From Cordylochernes scorpioides (lineage: Eukaryota > Arthropoda > Arachnida > Pseudoscorpiones > Chernetidae): 64,000 bases of DNA. Location: contig CP092879.1 of the NCBI GenBank assembly GCA_030710605.1, positions 43,030,344 through 43,094,343 on the forward strand. Reading direction: 5' to 3'. Position 1 is the first letter of the stretch. Each line of letters starts with the position of its first letter. The notes beneath the pieces were generated by a model. It was not told where the DNA came from, made no database searches, and saw nothing but the letters and a program-made list of their open reading frames with translations. This document shows positions 53,161 through 61,440 of this stretch, one piece after another. The position numbers were made by a program, and so were the translations under genes.

Positions 53161-53445
53161 ATGGAGGCATTCAACAGTATTACCTCTTATCCACCTCTCA
53201 TAAAATTTGATGAGCTGGAATTAGGCAGTTATAAACTGATAGAACTCAAACTAGTTGAAACCCGCTTCGGTCCATCAGTCAAGGCGGTTATAGAAGTAAA
53301 AGATTCTCAGCGGACACTATTTCTTCCAAAAAGATATTCAAAGCTGAAGCAATTTCAATTAGACGAAATCATCAAAGAAGAATGCTGCTTGATTTTCAAG
53401 GAACGCATCGGGAGTACGACAAACTTAGAAATCCAACGTTTGTAA
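53161..53445 (+). CDS. Small Polinton gene, possible OB-fold ssDNA-binding-like protein
   Basis: 94 aa: ITSYPPLIKFDELELGSYKL, LVETRFGPSVKAVIE, LFLPKRYSKL. The beta-rich pattern with a TRFGP turn recalls small proteins that I know from arthropod and cnidarian mobile elements; an OB-fold is a guess from pattern. It is the only gene on the plus strand of the element, with a TATA-like TATATATATA about 30 bp before the ATG and AATAAA near 53493, so it has its own promoter and poly(A) site. Confidence 0.55.
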   Translation: MEAFNSITSYPPLIKFDELELGSYKLIELKLVETRFGPSVKAVIEVKDSQRTLFLPKRYSKLKQFQLDEIIKEECCLIFKERIGSTTNLEIQRL

Positions 53446-53754
53446 ATATGCTCCGTTTGTGTGCACACTTTTTTCTCTTTGAGTCTAAAATGTAATAAAG
53501 TTCATGTTGAAAAAAAAAAAAGTGTTTGTGTGCTCATTTTTTTTAAATCTGTCATATCTTTTACCAACTGATATAACGATATAATATTTATGGAAATGTG
53601 TGTCAAAAATATATATTTAAAAAAAAAGTGTACATTTTAAAATGGCCAAGCTTTTCCATCTAACTTTGGCACTAAAGAGGAAGAAGAAGAAAACAAAGTT
53701 TAATATTTTAATAGGTTTTTTCAAAAACTATTTATTTCAAATGTATAATGAAAG

Positions 53755-54090
53755 AAAAAAAAAAAGATTAGGTAAAGATTTTTTATTATTTCAAATAAAT
53801 GGGGATTTATATAAAAGTCTTTTTTTTTAATATTAGAATTAGGATATAATTTTAAATTGAATAATCTTTTGTTTATTTATTTTGTAAAAAAAAATGTATA
53901 CCACATTTTGTTTAGGGTTATTTGAAAATTGTATGAAAAACACCGTCAATGCATGTATTTTAGTGTAGAAAAAAAAAACACAAGAAGATTATTTAAAGAT
54001 TTTTTATTATTTCAAATAAATGGGGATTCATATAAAAGTCGTTTTTTTTTTAATATTAGAATTAGGATATAATTTTAAATTGAATAATCT
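53755..54090. repeat. Direct duplication of ~110 bp inside the Polinton
   Basis: 53755-53870 and 53965-54090 share TTTCAAATAAATGGGGATT, TATAAAAGTC and TTAATATTAGAATTAGGATA. The second copy encodes the C-terminus of the 54028-54516 gene. The stretch 53450-54027 holds no other supported gene. Confidence 0.85.
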
Positions 54091-54516
54091 AGATAATTTG
54101 ACACATATATCAATATACTTGTCAGGAAATATGCTATTTGCAGCATTTATAAGTTCTTCCGCAGTTATTTGAGGAAAAATGACAAACATAATTAAATCCA
54201 AATACTTGAAGAATATATCAGCAACTTCAATAGGTAAAAATATAGTCTTATAAATTCCACGAGCCTTCTTCATCATGATAATTTCAAAATCACTTCTTAA
54301 AATTCTCAATTTAGGTGATTCTAAATAATAAAATAGATCCTTTATTTCATTAGCGTTGAAGACTAATCCGACTCGGGTGGGTTTGCCGTTCGATTTGCAT
54401 TTCCGGAGCTCTACACGTCGATGAGATTTGAAAAAAAGTTTATAATTTCGAAGCAGAGGAAGAGCGAGAAGCGTTTTGTCCAGCATCATATCGCACTCTG
54501 AGCTTTTTATTTCCAT
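54028..54516 (-). CDS. Polinton accessory protein, possible PC4-like domain
   Basis: 162 aa. YKLFFKSHRRVELRKCKSNG followed by KPTRVGLVFNANEIKDLFYY resembles, weakly, the beta-hairpin plus amphipathic helix of PC4/Sub1-type ssDNA-binding domains. The C-terminal half is helical and unrecognised. It lies on the same strand as the structural genes, the last one in their direction. Confidence 0.45.
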   Translation of the reverse strand: MEIKSSECDMMLDKTLLALPLLRNYKLFFKSHRRVELRKCKSNGKPTRVGLVFNANEIKDLFYYLESPKLRILRSDFEIIMMKKARGIYKTIFLPIEVADIFFKYLDLIMFVIFPQITAEELINAANSIFPDKYIDICVKLSRLFNLKLYPNSNIKKKTTFI

Positions 54517-54668
54517 GTAGACCCAGGAGGTAAAAAAGCCAAATTACTCATTGGGGTTTTATTTATTTATTATTGTTATTTTTTTTTGCTTTAAATTTGA
54601 TTTTTTTTATCATGAAAGAAATGCCAACCCCATCGCCAAAAAAATTTAGCACGAAGCTTTTTTTAGCT

Positions 54669-55133
54669 CTACACAAGCATTTCATTCATTTTATTGCACA
54701 AATAGTGGGATTCAAGAAAGCTTTTATACGAACACACATCGCAGAAGCTACAATGTTCGATATATACGGCGTGCAATTTGCAATTCACGCCTATTGTTTT
54801 CGATTTGGGTACGTTATACTTTTTTTCAAGATCGATCGATGGAATATTTAATTTATCGAATATATTTTTCTCAATACATCCGCCTTTATATGCGAAAGTG
54901 CCTCCAAAATTTGAATATAATTCCAAAATATATTTTTCCACGTCGCAAATCCAATTGCCTTCTCTCCTTGGTTTTTGACACATGAATAGTCCGTGAATTT
55001 TCTTCGTGCAATATCTAACTGTTCTTTTGTCCCTCTCACTTAAATGACAATATGTATAATTGGGATTATATATTTCAATTCTTTCACCGAGGTCGCGGTG
55101 TAGGTGCGTCCAAGAGAGTTGGCGAAGTAGCAT
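54669..55133 (-). CDS. Polinton cysteine-rich nuclease-like protein
   Basis: 154 aa. SERDKRTVRYCTKKIHGL, AYKGGCIEKNIFDKLNIPSI, DLEKKY and HCSFCDVCSYKSFL match the general layout of a family common in arthropod mobile elements (HGL ... YxKGxxxE ... LE ... C/H cluster), which I read as a possible RNase H-like exonuclease with a zinc cluster. Function is inference. Confidence 0.45.
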   Translation of the reverse strand: MLLRQLSWTHLHRDLGERIEIYNPNYTYCHLSERDKRTVRYCTKKIHGLFMCQKPRREGNWICDVEKYILELYSNFGGTFAYKGGCIEKNIFDKLNIPSIDLEKKYNVPKSKTIGVNCKLHAVYIEHCSFCDVCSYKSFLESHYLCNKMNEMLV

Positions 55134-55161
55134 ACCGCTCTCTAGCGGAAAAGCTTCAAAA

Positions 55162-55551
55162 TCAACGATTCAAGATATCTCGTACATGACACAGGCAGGA
55201 GAATTCCGAAATAGTCAGCTGTACGCTTCGTTCACCGGGCTTCAACTGTCCCTTCCACAAATAAAATTGTCTTATGTCAATGACGTCATTGCACAAATGT
55301 GCGTAGATCTGTCTTCCTAAATGGGTACCGTTCAAACAAGGATTCAAAATCGCATTAGAGATTGCACAACCCATAGGTCTTTCCGTACTATTAGAAGATG
55401 GGCTGGGAATTGTCATAATGGGAGATACTGTCATTATTATTATGCCACAGAGGAGGAGCGTTATCACAATTACCCATTTAAGAAAACCAAATAATTTTCG
55501 AACACCCGTTGCGGAAACTCGCTTTAGGGACACATACCTCTGCATCGTCAC
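55162..55551 (-). CDS. Polinton membrane protein with C-terminal PC4-like domain
   Basis: 129 aa. A hydrophobic segment at about residues 22-45 (FLKWVIVITLLLCGIIIMTV) is followed by a short Ser/Thr/Pro linker, and then DIRQFYLWKGQLKPGERSVQ and LTISEFSCL. The last part aligns well by eye with PC4/Sub1, whose signature is (V/I)DIRxY...GxxKPGxKGISL...W. A PC4-like nucleic-acid-binding domain tethered to a membrane is unusual. It overlaps the start of the upstream AlkB-like gene's end. Confidence 0.55.
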   Translation of the reverse strand: MTMQRYVSLKRVSATGVRKLFGFLKWVIVITLLLCGIIIMTVSPIMTIPSPSSNSTERPMGCAISNAILNPCLNGTHLGRQIYAHLCNDVIDIRQFYLWKGQLKPGERSVQLTISEFSCLCHVRDILNR

Positions 55552-55906
55552 GAGTTTCGAGGATAATTATATTTCCCGATTCCAGTTTGTGCGTTAAATA
55601 GCTGGAATTTTCTTGGCGGTGTCTGAACGTTAGAGATCTTTCTCTGCCTAAGCACAAGAAGGCATTGACCCCGATTGGAAGGGGCCTCCAATATTTAATA
55701 ATTTCTCCTCTATTTACGGAAATAACTTCGATAGTATGAAATGGATGAGGAGTTATATTACTGATTCTTTTACTAAGAAATTCAACGTCTATGCTTTTTT
55801 TACGCGCTAAATGCCATGAAATAGAAGGCTTGAATAATTTATATTTATAGATATTGATATTTAATGGAGGGACAAACTGCCAAATGTCGTCAACAGCGTC
55901 TTCCAT
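55478..55906 (-). CDS. Polinton AlkB-like (2OG-Fe dioxygenase fold) protein
   Basis: 142 aa. ISWHLARKKS, VNAFLCLGRERSLTFRHRQ and HKLESGNIIILETRDD follow the order and spacing of AlkB-family proteins, which have an SLG.R.F.R strand and then L..GSLL.M before the last metal ligand. AlkB enzymes remove alkyl groups from DNA or RNA. A textbook metal-binding signature is not evident, so activity is doubtful. It may serve as a fold-only nucleic-acid binder. It lies between the protease gene and the PC4-like membrane protein. Confidence 0.5.
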   Translation of the reverse strand: MEDAVDDIWQFVPPLNINIYKYKLFKPSISWHLARKKSIDVEFLSKRISNITPHPFHTIEVISVNRGEIIKYWRPLPIGVNAFLCLGRERSLTFRHRQENSSYLTHKLESGNIIILETRDDAEVCVPKASFRNGCSKIIWFS

Positions 55907-55911
55907 ATCTC

Positions 55912-56352
55912 TTACACACCCCCATACTGGCGAAAATTTTTTGGCACGAACCGAGTAACCTGCTCGGAATTCAGCCTTGTCATTTTTTTATTTCTGCTTA
56001 CTCTATTTAGGAAATACAAACAATATTCGCCGCATCTTTTACTATTGCGAGATTGCATCTGGAGCTTATTGTGCAATATTCTTTTCGCATTGCGTTTCAT
56101 AAAATTTATGATCGCGGGCAGAAAAGGTTTAATACCATAAGGGTCGAAATAAAAAACTGTTCGTTTATTCAAAAAGGCAATCGCGACCCAATGACTTCCC
56201 TTCATTGTTGACGGATCTAGATTAACAACAAAATACTTACAGCAGCGACCATCGATATATTTCGGTAGCGAATCTGACGGAAACACGCCCGCAAATTTTT
56301 TAGAAATGATAGGGTCGAGCGTAGCCAATCTTAAGAGTTGTTTCGAATTCAT
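55912..56352 (-). CDS. Polinton adenain-type cysteine protease
   Basis: 146 aa. GSHWVAIAFL (His), YFDPYG (Asp), QMQSRNSKRCGEYCLYFL (Gln and Cys) give the C5/Ulp1-type catalytic layout. In adenoviruses and Polintons this protease cuts capsid and core precursors at GG-type sites. Such sites are visible in the pVI-like (QQGGN) and pX-like (QKGGF) proteins of this element. Its start overlaps the stop of the fibre-like gene by 4 bp. Confidence 0.88.
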   Translation of the reverse strand: MNSKQLLRLATLDPIISKKFAGVFPSDSLPKYIDGRCCKYFVVNLDPSTMKGSHWVAIAFLNKRTVFYFDPYGIKPFLPAIINFMKRNAKRILHNKLQMQSRNSKRCGEYCLYFLNRVSRNKKMTRLNSEQVTRFVPKNFRQYGGV

Positions 56353-57080
56353 CGTAAGGTGCCAATGTAGTCGACGTATAATTTTAACGACACTCTTACA
56401 TTGTTTTTTGCGTGAAAATCTGTATAAGTAAGGTTTCCCAATACCTTATCCCCGCTTTTAAATGAGATATTTACATCATCCCTGACCGATTCGCTTAAAA
56501 AATGTTGTATTTCAGGAGCTTCTTCTTCTTCTTCTTCGTCATTTCTAAAAACGATATAACACCCGGGGGTGTTAATACCTGTCGGCACGTTTTCATATCT
56601 GAGCCGATACTTCCTAATTTTTCCATCGAGAAAGAATTTGTGTTGTGCAAATTCACATTTTAACGCTATCGAATCTCCTTCCATGAGCATAAAACGAAAA
56701 TCTAAGGTTTCGGTACTAGTAACTAATTTACCTAAATAATCACGGAGATATAAAACTGTGATGGCGTCCGTGTCATTTTCAGCGTTACCTAAATTTGTTA
56801 CTTTATAACCGTTGCAATCAAAGTGTTTGTTTTCTTCGTCTAACAATAAAACTTGCTTTTTCAAACGCTTAATTTTCTTGGTTAAAAAACCTTTTGGAAC
56901 GACATCTGTGTCGTCTGTTGGTTCAGGAACATTGGTAATTTTTCTTTGCTCAGCATCATAATACGAATTTTGTTTTAAAGGTAAAGATTTCGGAACGTAT
57001 AAGCCATCGTTTAGTTTTATCAACGCGTTTTGATCGCCGCTATGAACTAACGTCGCCTCGTTTATGTAACAATCCTGCAT
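56349..57080 (-). CDS. Polinton fibre-like protein with tail-fibre-type repeats
   Basis: 243 aa. Two repeats, DAEQRKITNVPEPTDDTDVV followed by PKGF, and FDCNGYKVTNLGNAENDTDA followed by an aromatic segment, match the 'G-x-K-I-T-N-L-x-x-P-x-x-x-x-D-A' pattern of trimeric phage tail fibres. A coiled-coil-like stretch (KKIKRLKKQVLLLDEENK) lies between. The C-terminal part is beta-rich with an acidic run (EEEEEEA), possibly a knob. A host-attachment role is inferred. Overlaps both neighbours by 1-4 bp. Confidence 0.6.
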   Translation of the reverse strand: MQDCYINEATLVHSGDQNALIKLNDGLYVPKSLPLKQNSYYDAEQRKITNVPEPTDDTDVVPKGFLTKKIKRLKKQVLLLDEENKHFDCNGYKVTNLGNAENDTDAITVLYLRDYLGKLVTSTETLDFRFMLMEGDSIALKCEFAQHKFFLDGKIRKYRLRYENVPTGINTPGCYIVFRNDEEEEEEAPEIQHFLSESVRDDVNISFKSGDKVLGNLTYTDFHAKNNVRVSLKLYVDYIGTLR

Positions 57081-58363
57081 TACTCGATCAAACTCACTTG
57101 CCGCAGTTTATCGATATGAATTTCGGATTGGAATTCGGAATAAAGGATGACGTTAATTGTCGATATTAGTGCGCTCGAAAATTTCACTTCCAAAGAAATA
57201 TTCGAATTTTGCGTAGCGCTAGAATGTAGATCCGAAGCGCACAAATCGGGAGTCGTATCAAACGCGAACAGAGTCAATCCGTTTTGAAATTCTTCTGGAG
57301 TTATATTCAATTCTCCGGAACTTAAATATCGACCCATGTTGGAAAAGAGATCGATGTAGCTTCTGTAAAATTCTCCTTCGGAAAATTTCGGAGTAAGCGG
57401 ACGGTTTGGAAGAACTCGTTGTCCGATTTTTAATGAAATATAATTTATGTTAAAATTTTGAAAATTGAACGGGTTTTTCGTGAAATCTCCACTATATGCA
57501 CCATTCGTCACAAATCCGATGACAATACGATTTGGTACTGGACCTAAAAATAGGTTCGGAAGGATTGTCAAATGGGTTCCGCTGGGAATCGTTAGAGTTT
57601 TTACATCTACTTTACGTATTGGATATTTTGCGACGCCATTCTCCAAAGTTTTATTATGCGCGAGAACGACGGACGGTGAAACAGTCACTTTTCGAACGAG
57701 AAGAGAGGCCTTTGTTATCTTCAGAACGAAACCCTGAGTATTGGACATCAAAACAAAGGAATTTTTAGCTCTATGCAAACGGATTTTTAATGAGACGCCA
57801 TTTAGCAAGAGTTTGTGCTGAAAACTTAAATCTAAATTCATCACGCCGAAAAGTGTTATTTCTTTATTTAAATCCATAACTGCATGTCGAGCTTTCAATC
57901 CCAAATTATTACCGTTTGGGTCTGTTTCGTCAAAATATTTCGCCGTGTCCTTTTCAAATAAGCTAGATTTGAGAAAAGTTTTCTGTGCATTTTCGGGAAA
58001 GTTTAGCAAGGCGTCTAAAATACTTCTATACCCGTAATTATTTTGCGATACGATTTGCTTTTCGTTTAAAAAAACTTCTACATTCTCAAAAGCCGTATTC
58101 AGGAGATAATTTATAGGTCCGACTTTATCCGTGGCGGCTATGGCGCTTCCATCTCTCTTCGAAATTTTAACCGCGAGTTGTAAGAAAATGAACGACGGGT
58201 CGATGTAGTGCTCAAACGTGCCCGGAATATAGAATTCGATTGGACCGTCCGATAGAGTCGCTATAGGATGGACTTCTTCAAAATCGGAGTTTTCTATAGC
58301 TACTTGAATCGGTAAACCCGAAAATAAGTCCAGCTCGGATTTAAGACACAGAGGTTCCATCAT
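57080..58363 (-). CDS. Polinton major capsid protein (double jelly-roll, F54H12.2-like)
   Basis: 427 aa. Family landmarks: FYIPGTFEHYIDPSFIFLQL, INYLLNTAFENVEVFLNEKQ, LLNGVSLKIRLHRAKNSFVL, ITKASLLVRKVTVSPSV and NLFLGPVPNRIVIGFV, then KNPFNFQNFNI. This is the widespread animal protein group named after C. elegans F54H12.2, known to be the Polinton hexon-like capsid protein. Full length and open here. It starts 4 bp inside the pVI-like gene. Confidence 0.9.
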   Translation of the reverse strand: MMEPLCLKSELDLFSGLPIQVAIENSDFEEVHPIATLSDGPIEFYIPGTFEHYIDPSFIFLQLAVKISKRDGSAIAATDKVGPINYLLNTAFENVEVFLNEKQIVSQNNYGYRSILDALLNFPENAQKTFLKSSLFEKDTAKYFDETDPNGNNLGLKARHAVMDLNKEITLFGVMNLDLSFQHKLLLNGVSLKIRLHRAKNSFVLMSNTQGFVLKITKASLLVRKVTVSPSVVLAHNKTLENGVAKYPIRKVDVKTLTIPSGTHLTILPNLFLGPVPNRIVIGFVTNGAYSGDFTKNPFNFQNFNINYISLKIGQRVLPNRPLTPKFSEGEFYRSYIDLFSNMGRYLSSGELNITPEEFQNGLTLFAFDTTPDLCASDLHSSATQNSNISLEVKFSSALISTINVILYSEFQSEIHIDKLRQVSLIE

Positions 58364-58737
58364 GCGAATATGTCCCTGTTCTGCTTTCTTCTTCGTTTAC
58401 GTACGGTTTTTATACGTTTGCCCTCTCCGCTTTGAAATCGTTTGAGAGCGTCGTCTTTGATATCCCTTCCAGTTTCAAATATTCGCTTTTTTATACTCTG
58501 CTTGAAATTTTCTCCGCCGCCGACATCTCCCGCTACTTTAGAAGCGGTGGATAAAAGTTTTTTGCCAAAGTATTTCCCCGCGCGTTTCAAAACGGGCGTT
58601 ACTGTTCGAAAAATATTTCCGAACCATCCCCTTCCAGCCTGTGTGGCGTAATAATATGGAATATTACCACCCTGTTGCAGCGCGTAATACTGACAGCATG
58701 TATGCGGGTCGATAGAGCGATGTTTATGCATCGTCAT
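58360..58737 (-). CDS. Polinton pVI-like minor capsid/core protein
   Basis: 125 aa. YYALQQGGNIPYYYATQAGR gives a protease-type GG site, then an amphipathic segment (FRTVTPVLKRAGKYFGKKLL), FKQSIKKRIFETG, and a basic tail with KRIKTVRKRRRKQ. This layout is standard for the small gene just before the capsid gene in Polintons. By analogy with adenovirus pVI it may act in membrane penetration and capsid maturation. Confidence 0.75.
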   Translation of the reverse strand: MTMHKHRSIDPHTCCQYYALQQGGNIPYYYATQAGRGWFGNIFRTVTPVLKRAGKYFGKKLLSTASKVAGDVGGGENFKQSIKKRIFETGRDIKDDALKRFQSGEGKRIKTVRKRRRKQNRDIFA

Positions 58738-59509
58738 CTCGTTTGAAATGCAAAGTCACGCTGACGCTCTCGCCTAAGAATAATACAAAATCACCGTAGC
58801 GGTCTCTTATATTTATTTCGATCGTCTGAAACTCGCTCTTATTAACGGGTTTATAGAACAAAGTTTCAAAGTTTACGCTACCTTTGTCTCGAGGAAGAAA
58901 TACGTGCCGAAGAAGTGGCGAAGCCGAATCTCCCACAATACCAAACTTACATATATCGGAGTAAACAAAAACCGATTGTATATTCTTATCCGTTCGCTCT
59001 CGAATGATTGGCTCGGTCGATATTGTCTTTTGTTCTTCAATCAAGATCCCTAATGGTAATAAAGTTGTTGCTTCGGGGAATTTGAGATAATTATATAAAT
59101 TCCTAGAAATGATCAATTTATGATTAGGAGGTAAATTTAAAGTTGAAATGTCATTCCGAAAATCGAACTGTCCGTGGTTTTTAATGTTGTGACTCCACAA
59201 TAATTTGACGATATCCTCGTTAAATTTGTCGAGGGCGATTAGCGGATCGGTCGCTTGATATTCGAATTGATGAGACAAAAGCGTATCACCCTGGTCGTTC
59301 GAAACGATGTAATAAAAATTAAAATGTTCCTTTTCTTTGACAATTCTATCAAATCTTAATTCGGCAAGGGCGACGAGCCAGTTTCCCTCGAGTCTGATAC
59401 AATGGGGCAAACGCGTTGTATAATTTGAATGCGTATTATTTGGAAAATAATCCAAACTCGAATCCGAAGGTAGGGTCACATAGAATTCCTTCGTAGATCT
59501 GTAACCCAT
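58724..59509 (-). CDS. Polinton penton-like minor capsid protein
   Basis: 261 aa. The N-terminus FYVTLPSDSSLDYFPNNTHS followed by NYTTRLP and LEGNWLVALAELRF is a very conserved signature of this Polinton family, usually regarded as the minor capsid (penton) candidate. The rest is beta-rich. Overlaps the integrase gene by 34 bp and the pVI-like gene by 14 bp. Confidence 0.7.
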   Translation of the reverse strand: MGYRSTKEFYVTLPSDSSLDYFPNNTHSNYTTRLPHCIRLEGNWLVALAELRFDRIVKEKEHFNFYYIVSNDQGDTLLSHQFEYQATDPLIALDKFNEDIVKLLWSHNIKNHGQFDFRNDISTLNLPPNHKLIISRNLYNYLKFPEATTLLPLGILIEEQKTISTEPIIRERTDKNIQSVFVYSDICKFGIVGDSASPLLRHVFLPRDKGSVNFETLFYKPVNKSEFQTIEINIRDRYGDFVLFLGESVSVTLHFKRDDDA

Positions 59510-61110
59510 GAATTGAATCGATCCGAAAAGCCTTTAAAACTGACAAAATATTTTTTCGTCTTACCCTTCCCTTTTGTTTTGATAATGCGATCTATAGGCC
59601 AGAAATCCTCGTCTCTCTTATGTACTCGTTGTAATTCGAAATCGTAAAAACTTCCTTTAATTAACTCGTTTTTCAAATCGCGCAATATATAGGTTGCCGG
59701 AACAGTATTCTTGCGATCGGAAATGACGAAAACCTCGTCGCTCCAACCCGGTAGATAGCTTTTGCGGAAAGTTCTTCTAAGTTTAGATATCCTTACTCTA
59801 TCTCCGACCTCGAACTTGAAACGTTTGGCGGTAGAAGGCGGATACAAACGATTAAATATTTCATCCCTCATGAAAGGAGTCACATCATCGGGGGCGACCT
59901 TTGTAACTCGATTTACAGTTTTATTATAGCTTTTAATTAAATCCGGCAACGCGTCTATATATTTGTAACTCCCCCTTCGAGTAAATAACCGCCACATTTT
60001 TCCTTTAAGCGTTCGATTGAATCTCTCCACATTAGCGGCTTTCTTATCGCTGTACGAATGATAATGTTTGATATTATATTTTTTGAATAATGTCTGTACA
60101 GGCTTATTGAAAAATTCGGTGCCCTCGTCCGTTTGCAAGAGTTTGGGAACGACTTTTTCCTTCGAAAAAAGGTTTTTGAAGGCCTTTACAATTTCGGTAG
60201 AATTTTTTCGTTTGATAGGAATGGCGTAGGCTCGCTTGGAAAAAACATCGACAATAGTTAGAATGTAACGATAACCTTTGTTAAATTTTGAAAATTTAAT
60301 CATGTCCACCAAGTCGCCTTGCCATAGTTCATTGATATCTAAGGCGATAATTTTTCGTCGTTTGAAATTTAACTTAACGGGTTTATGAAGGGTGTAAACG
60401 TCCTGTGTCTCCAACCATTTCTGCGCAGATTTTTTCGATATTTTAGCGCTCTTAGCCAATTGATCGATTCCGCCAAAACTTCCCGGTTCTTCCGCGTTGT
60501 AATACACTTTGGCTAATAATTGATCCATTTTTTTTTCTTTTTTTGAAGTCGATAAAGAAGGCGAGAGCTCTTCCCGCTTTACACTTGGCGTTTGTTTCTT
60601 AAATATGAGATTCTTAGCGGTCGAATTAAAAATCCACTGTTGTGGAATATTTATTTTCTTTAAACTTATCGCTAAATCTTGAAAGCCCACAGGTACATTT
60701 ACGTTCTTCCTTTTTCGCGTCGTAAGAAACGTAAAAATATCGACGACGTTGGACTGCGGAATAGGTTGATTATTGATTATGATTTCACCATTCTGATTCC
60801 AAATCACTTCGCTAGTAGATCTTAAACGTTGAATAATCATGTTTACATACTTTTTTGAAGTGATCGGGACTGAATTGATAATTTCTGCATCTATATTTCG
60901 TTCATTTAAAGGTTCGATGGGTTGCGGCGGCGGTGGCGGAGTGTCGAATGAACGTTGATAACGTCGCATTAATTCTGCTAAGAGCTTCACTTTCTGATCG
61001 TCCGGCAAAGACTTCTTTGTTAATAATGCGTCGATCTCTTGTTCGAGAGATAACGTTTGTGTATAAATTGGATATAATGACGGATTAGGAAATGCGAATC
61101 TTTCGGCCAT
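59476..61110 (-). CDS. Polinton integrase with C-terminal chromodomain
   Basis: 544 aa. The retroviral-type catalytic core is at about residues 260-400: LWQGDLVDMIKF (first Asp), LLQTDEGTEFF (second Asp), ANVERFNRTLKG (Glu). It is followed by an SH3-like region (FEVGDRVRISKLRRTFRKSY) and a chromodomain-like end (WPIDRIIKTKGKGKTKKYFV then SFKGF...SWV), which in relatives steers insertion to chromatin. The N-terminal ~200 residues are less conserved. Ends overlap the penton-like gene. Confidence 0.93.
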   Translation of the reverse strand: MAERFAFPNPSLYPIYTQTLSLEQEIDALLTKKSLPDDQKVKLLAELMRRYQRSFDTPPPPPQPIEPLNERNIDAEIINSVPITSKKYVNMIIQRLRSTSEVIWNQNGEIIINNQPIPQSNVVDIFTFLTTRKRKNVNVPVGFQDLAISLKKINIPQQWIFNSTAKNLIFKKQTPSVKREELSPSLSTSKKEKKMDQLLAKVYYNAEEPGSFGGIDQLAKSAKISKKSAQKWLETQDVYTLHKPVKLNFKRRKIIALDINELWQGDLVDMIKFSKFNKGYRYILTIVDVFSKRAYAIPIKRKNSTEIVKAFKNLFSKEKVVPKLLQTDEGTEFFNKPVQTLFKKYNIKHYHSYSDKKAANVERFNRTLKGKMWRLFTRRGSYKYIDALPDLIKSYNKTVNRVTKVAPDDVTPFMRDEIFNRLYPPSTAKRFKFEVGDRVRISKLRRTFRKSYLPGWSDEVFVISDRKNTVPATYILRDLKNELIKGSFYDFELQRVHKRDEDFWPIDRIIKTKGKGKTKKYFVSFKGFSDRFNSWVTDLRRNSM

Positions 61111-61113
61111 TTT

Positions 61114-61440
61114 TTACAACTTTTTACCGATCCAGGATCCCAAGGCCGACAGAATAGGCGCTAAAATAAGGGGCAAAAAACCTCCCTTCTGATTAGTCAG
61201 TAGACGTCTCCGTTTGACGAGAGAAATCTTTCTGTTCGCGAGAGTTCTCATCATCTTTTTATAGCGACGAAGTTTTGTTTTGCGTTTAGATGAAAGGTTA
61301 ACATTGCCTTTTAAAATGTTGAGACATATTTCGCAGAGACAATCGGTCAGGGCTGGAGTGAGTAATTTTTTTCTATCTAGCACATTTTGCGCCTTTGCTA
61401 GAGACTCTAGCGCATATCTATGCTTGTATAATCGATTCAT
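61114..61440 (-). CDS. Polinton pX-like small basic protein
   Basis: 108 aa, strongly basic (SSKRKTKLRRYKKMMRTL, LVKRRRLL) with a C-terminal NQKGGFLPLILAPILSALGS. The GGF site followed by a hydrophobic helix is a known Polinton/adenovirus-like precursor layout (core protein X-like or membrane-active peptide). Overlaps the ATPase stop by 4 bp. Confidence 0.65.
   Translation of the reverse strand: MNRLYKHRYALESLAKAQNVLDRKKLLTPALTDCLCEICLNILKGNVNLSSKRKTKLRRYKKMMRTLANRKISLVKRRRLLTNQKGGFLPLILAPILSALGSWIGKKL

Noticed and set aside
53642-53830. 62-aa lysine-rich plus frame in the Polinton
   Set aside because: Low complexity in AT-rich DNA and overlaps the direct duplication; no conserved pattern.
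54573-55320. Plus-strand frames opposite the nuclease-like gene
   Set aside because: Shadows; the minus frame has the protein-like composition and cysteine pattern.
57465-57768. Plus-strand frames within the capsid gene
   Set aside because: Antisense of a well-conserved capsid protein.
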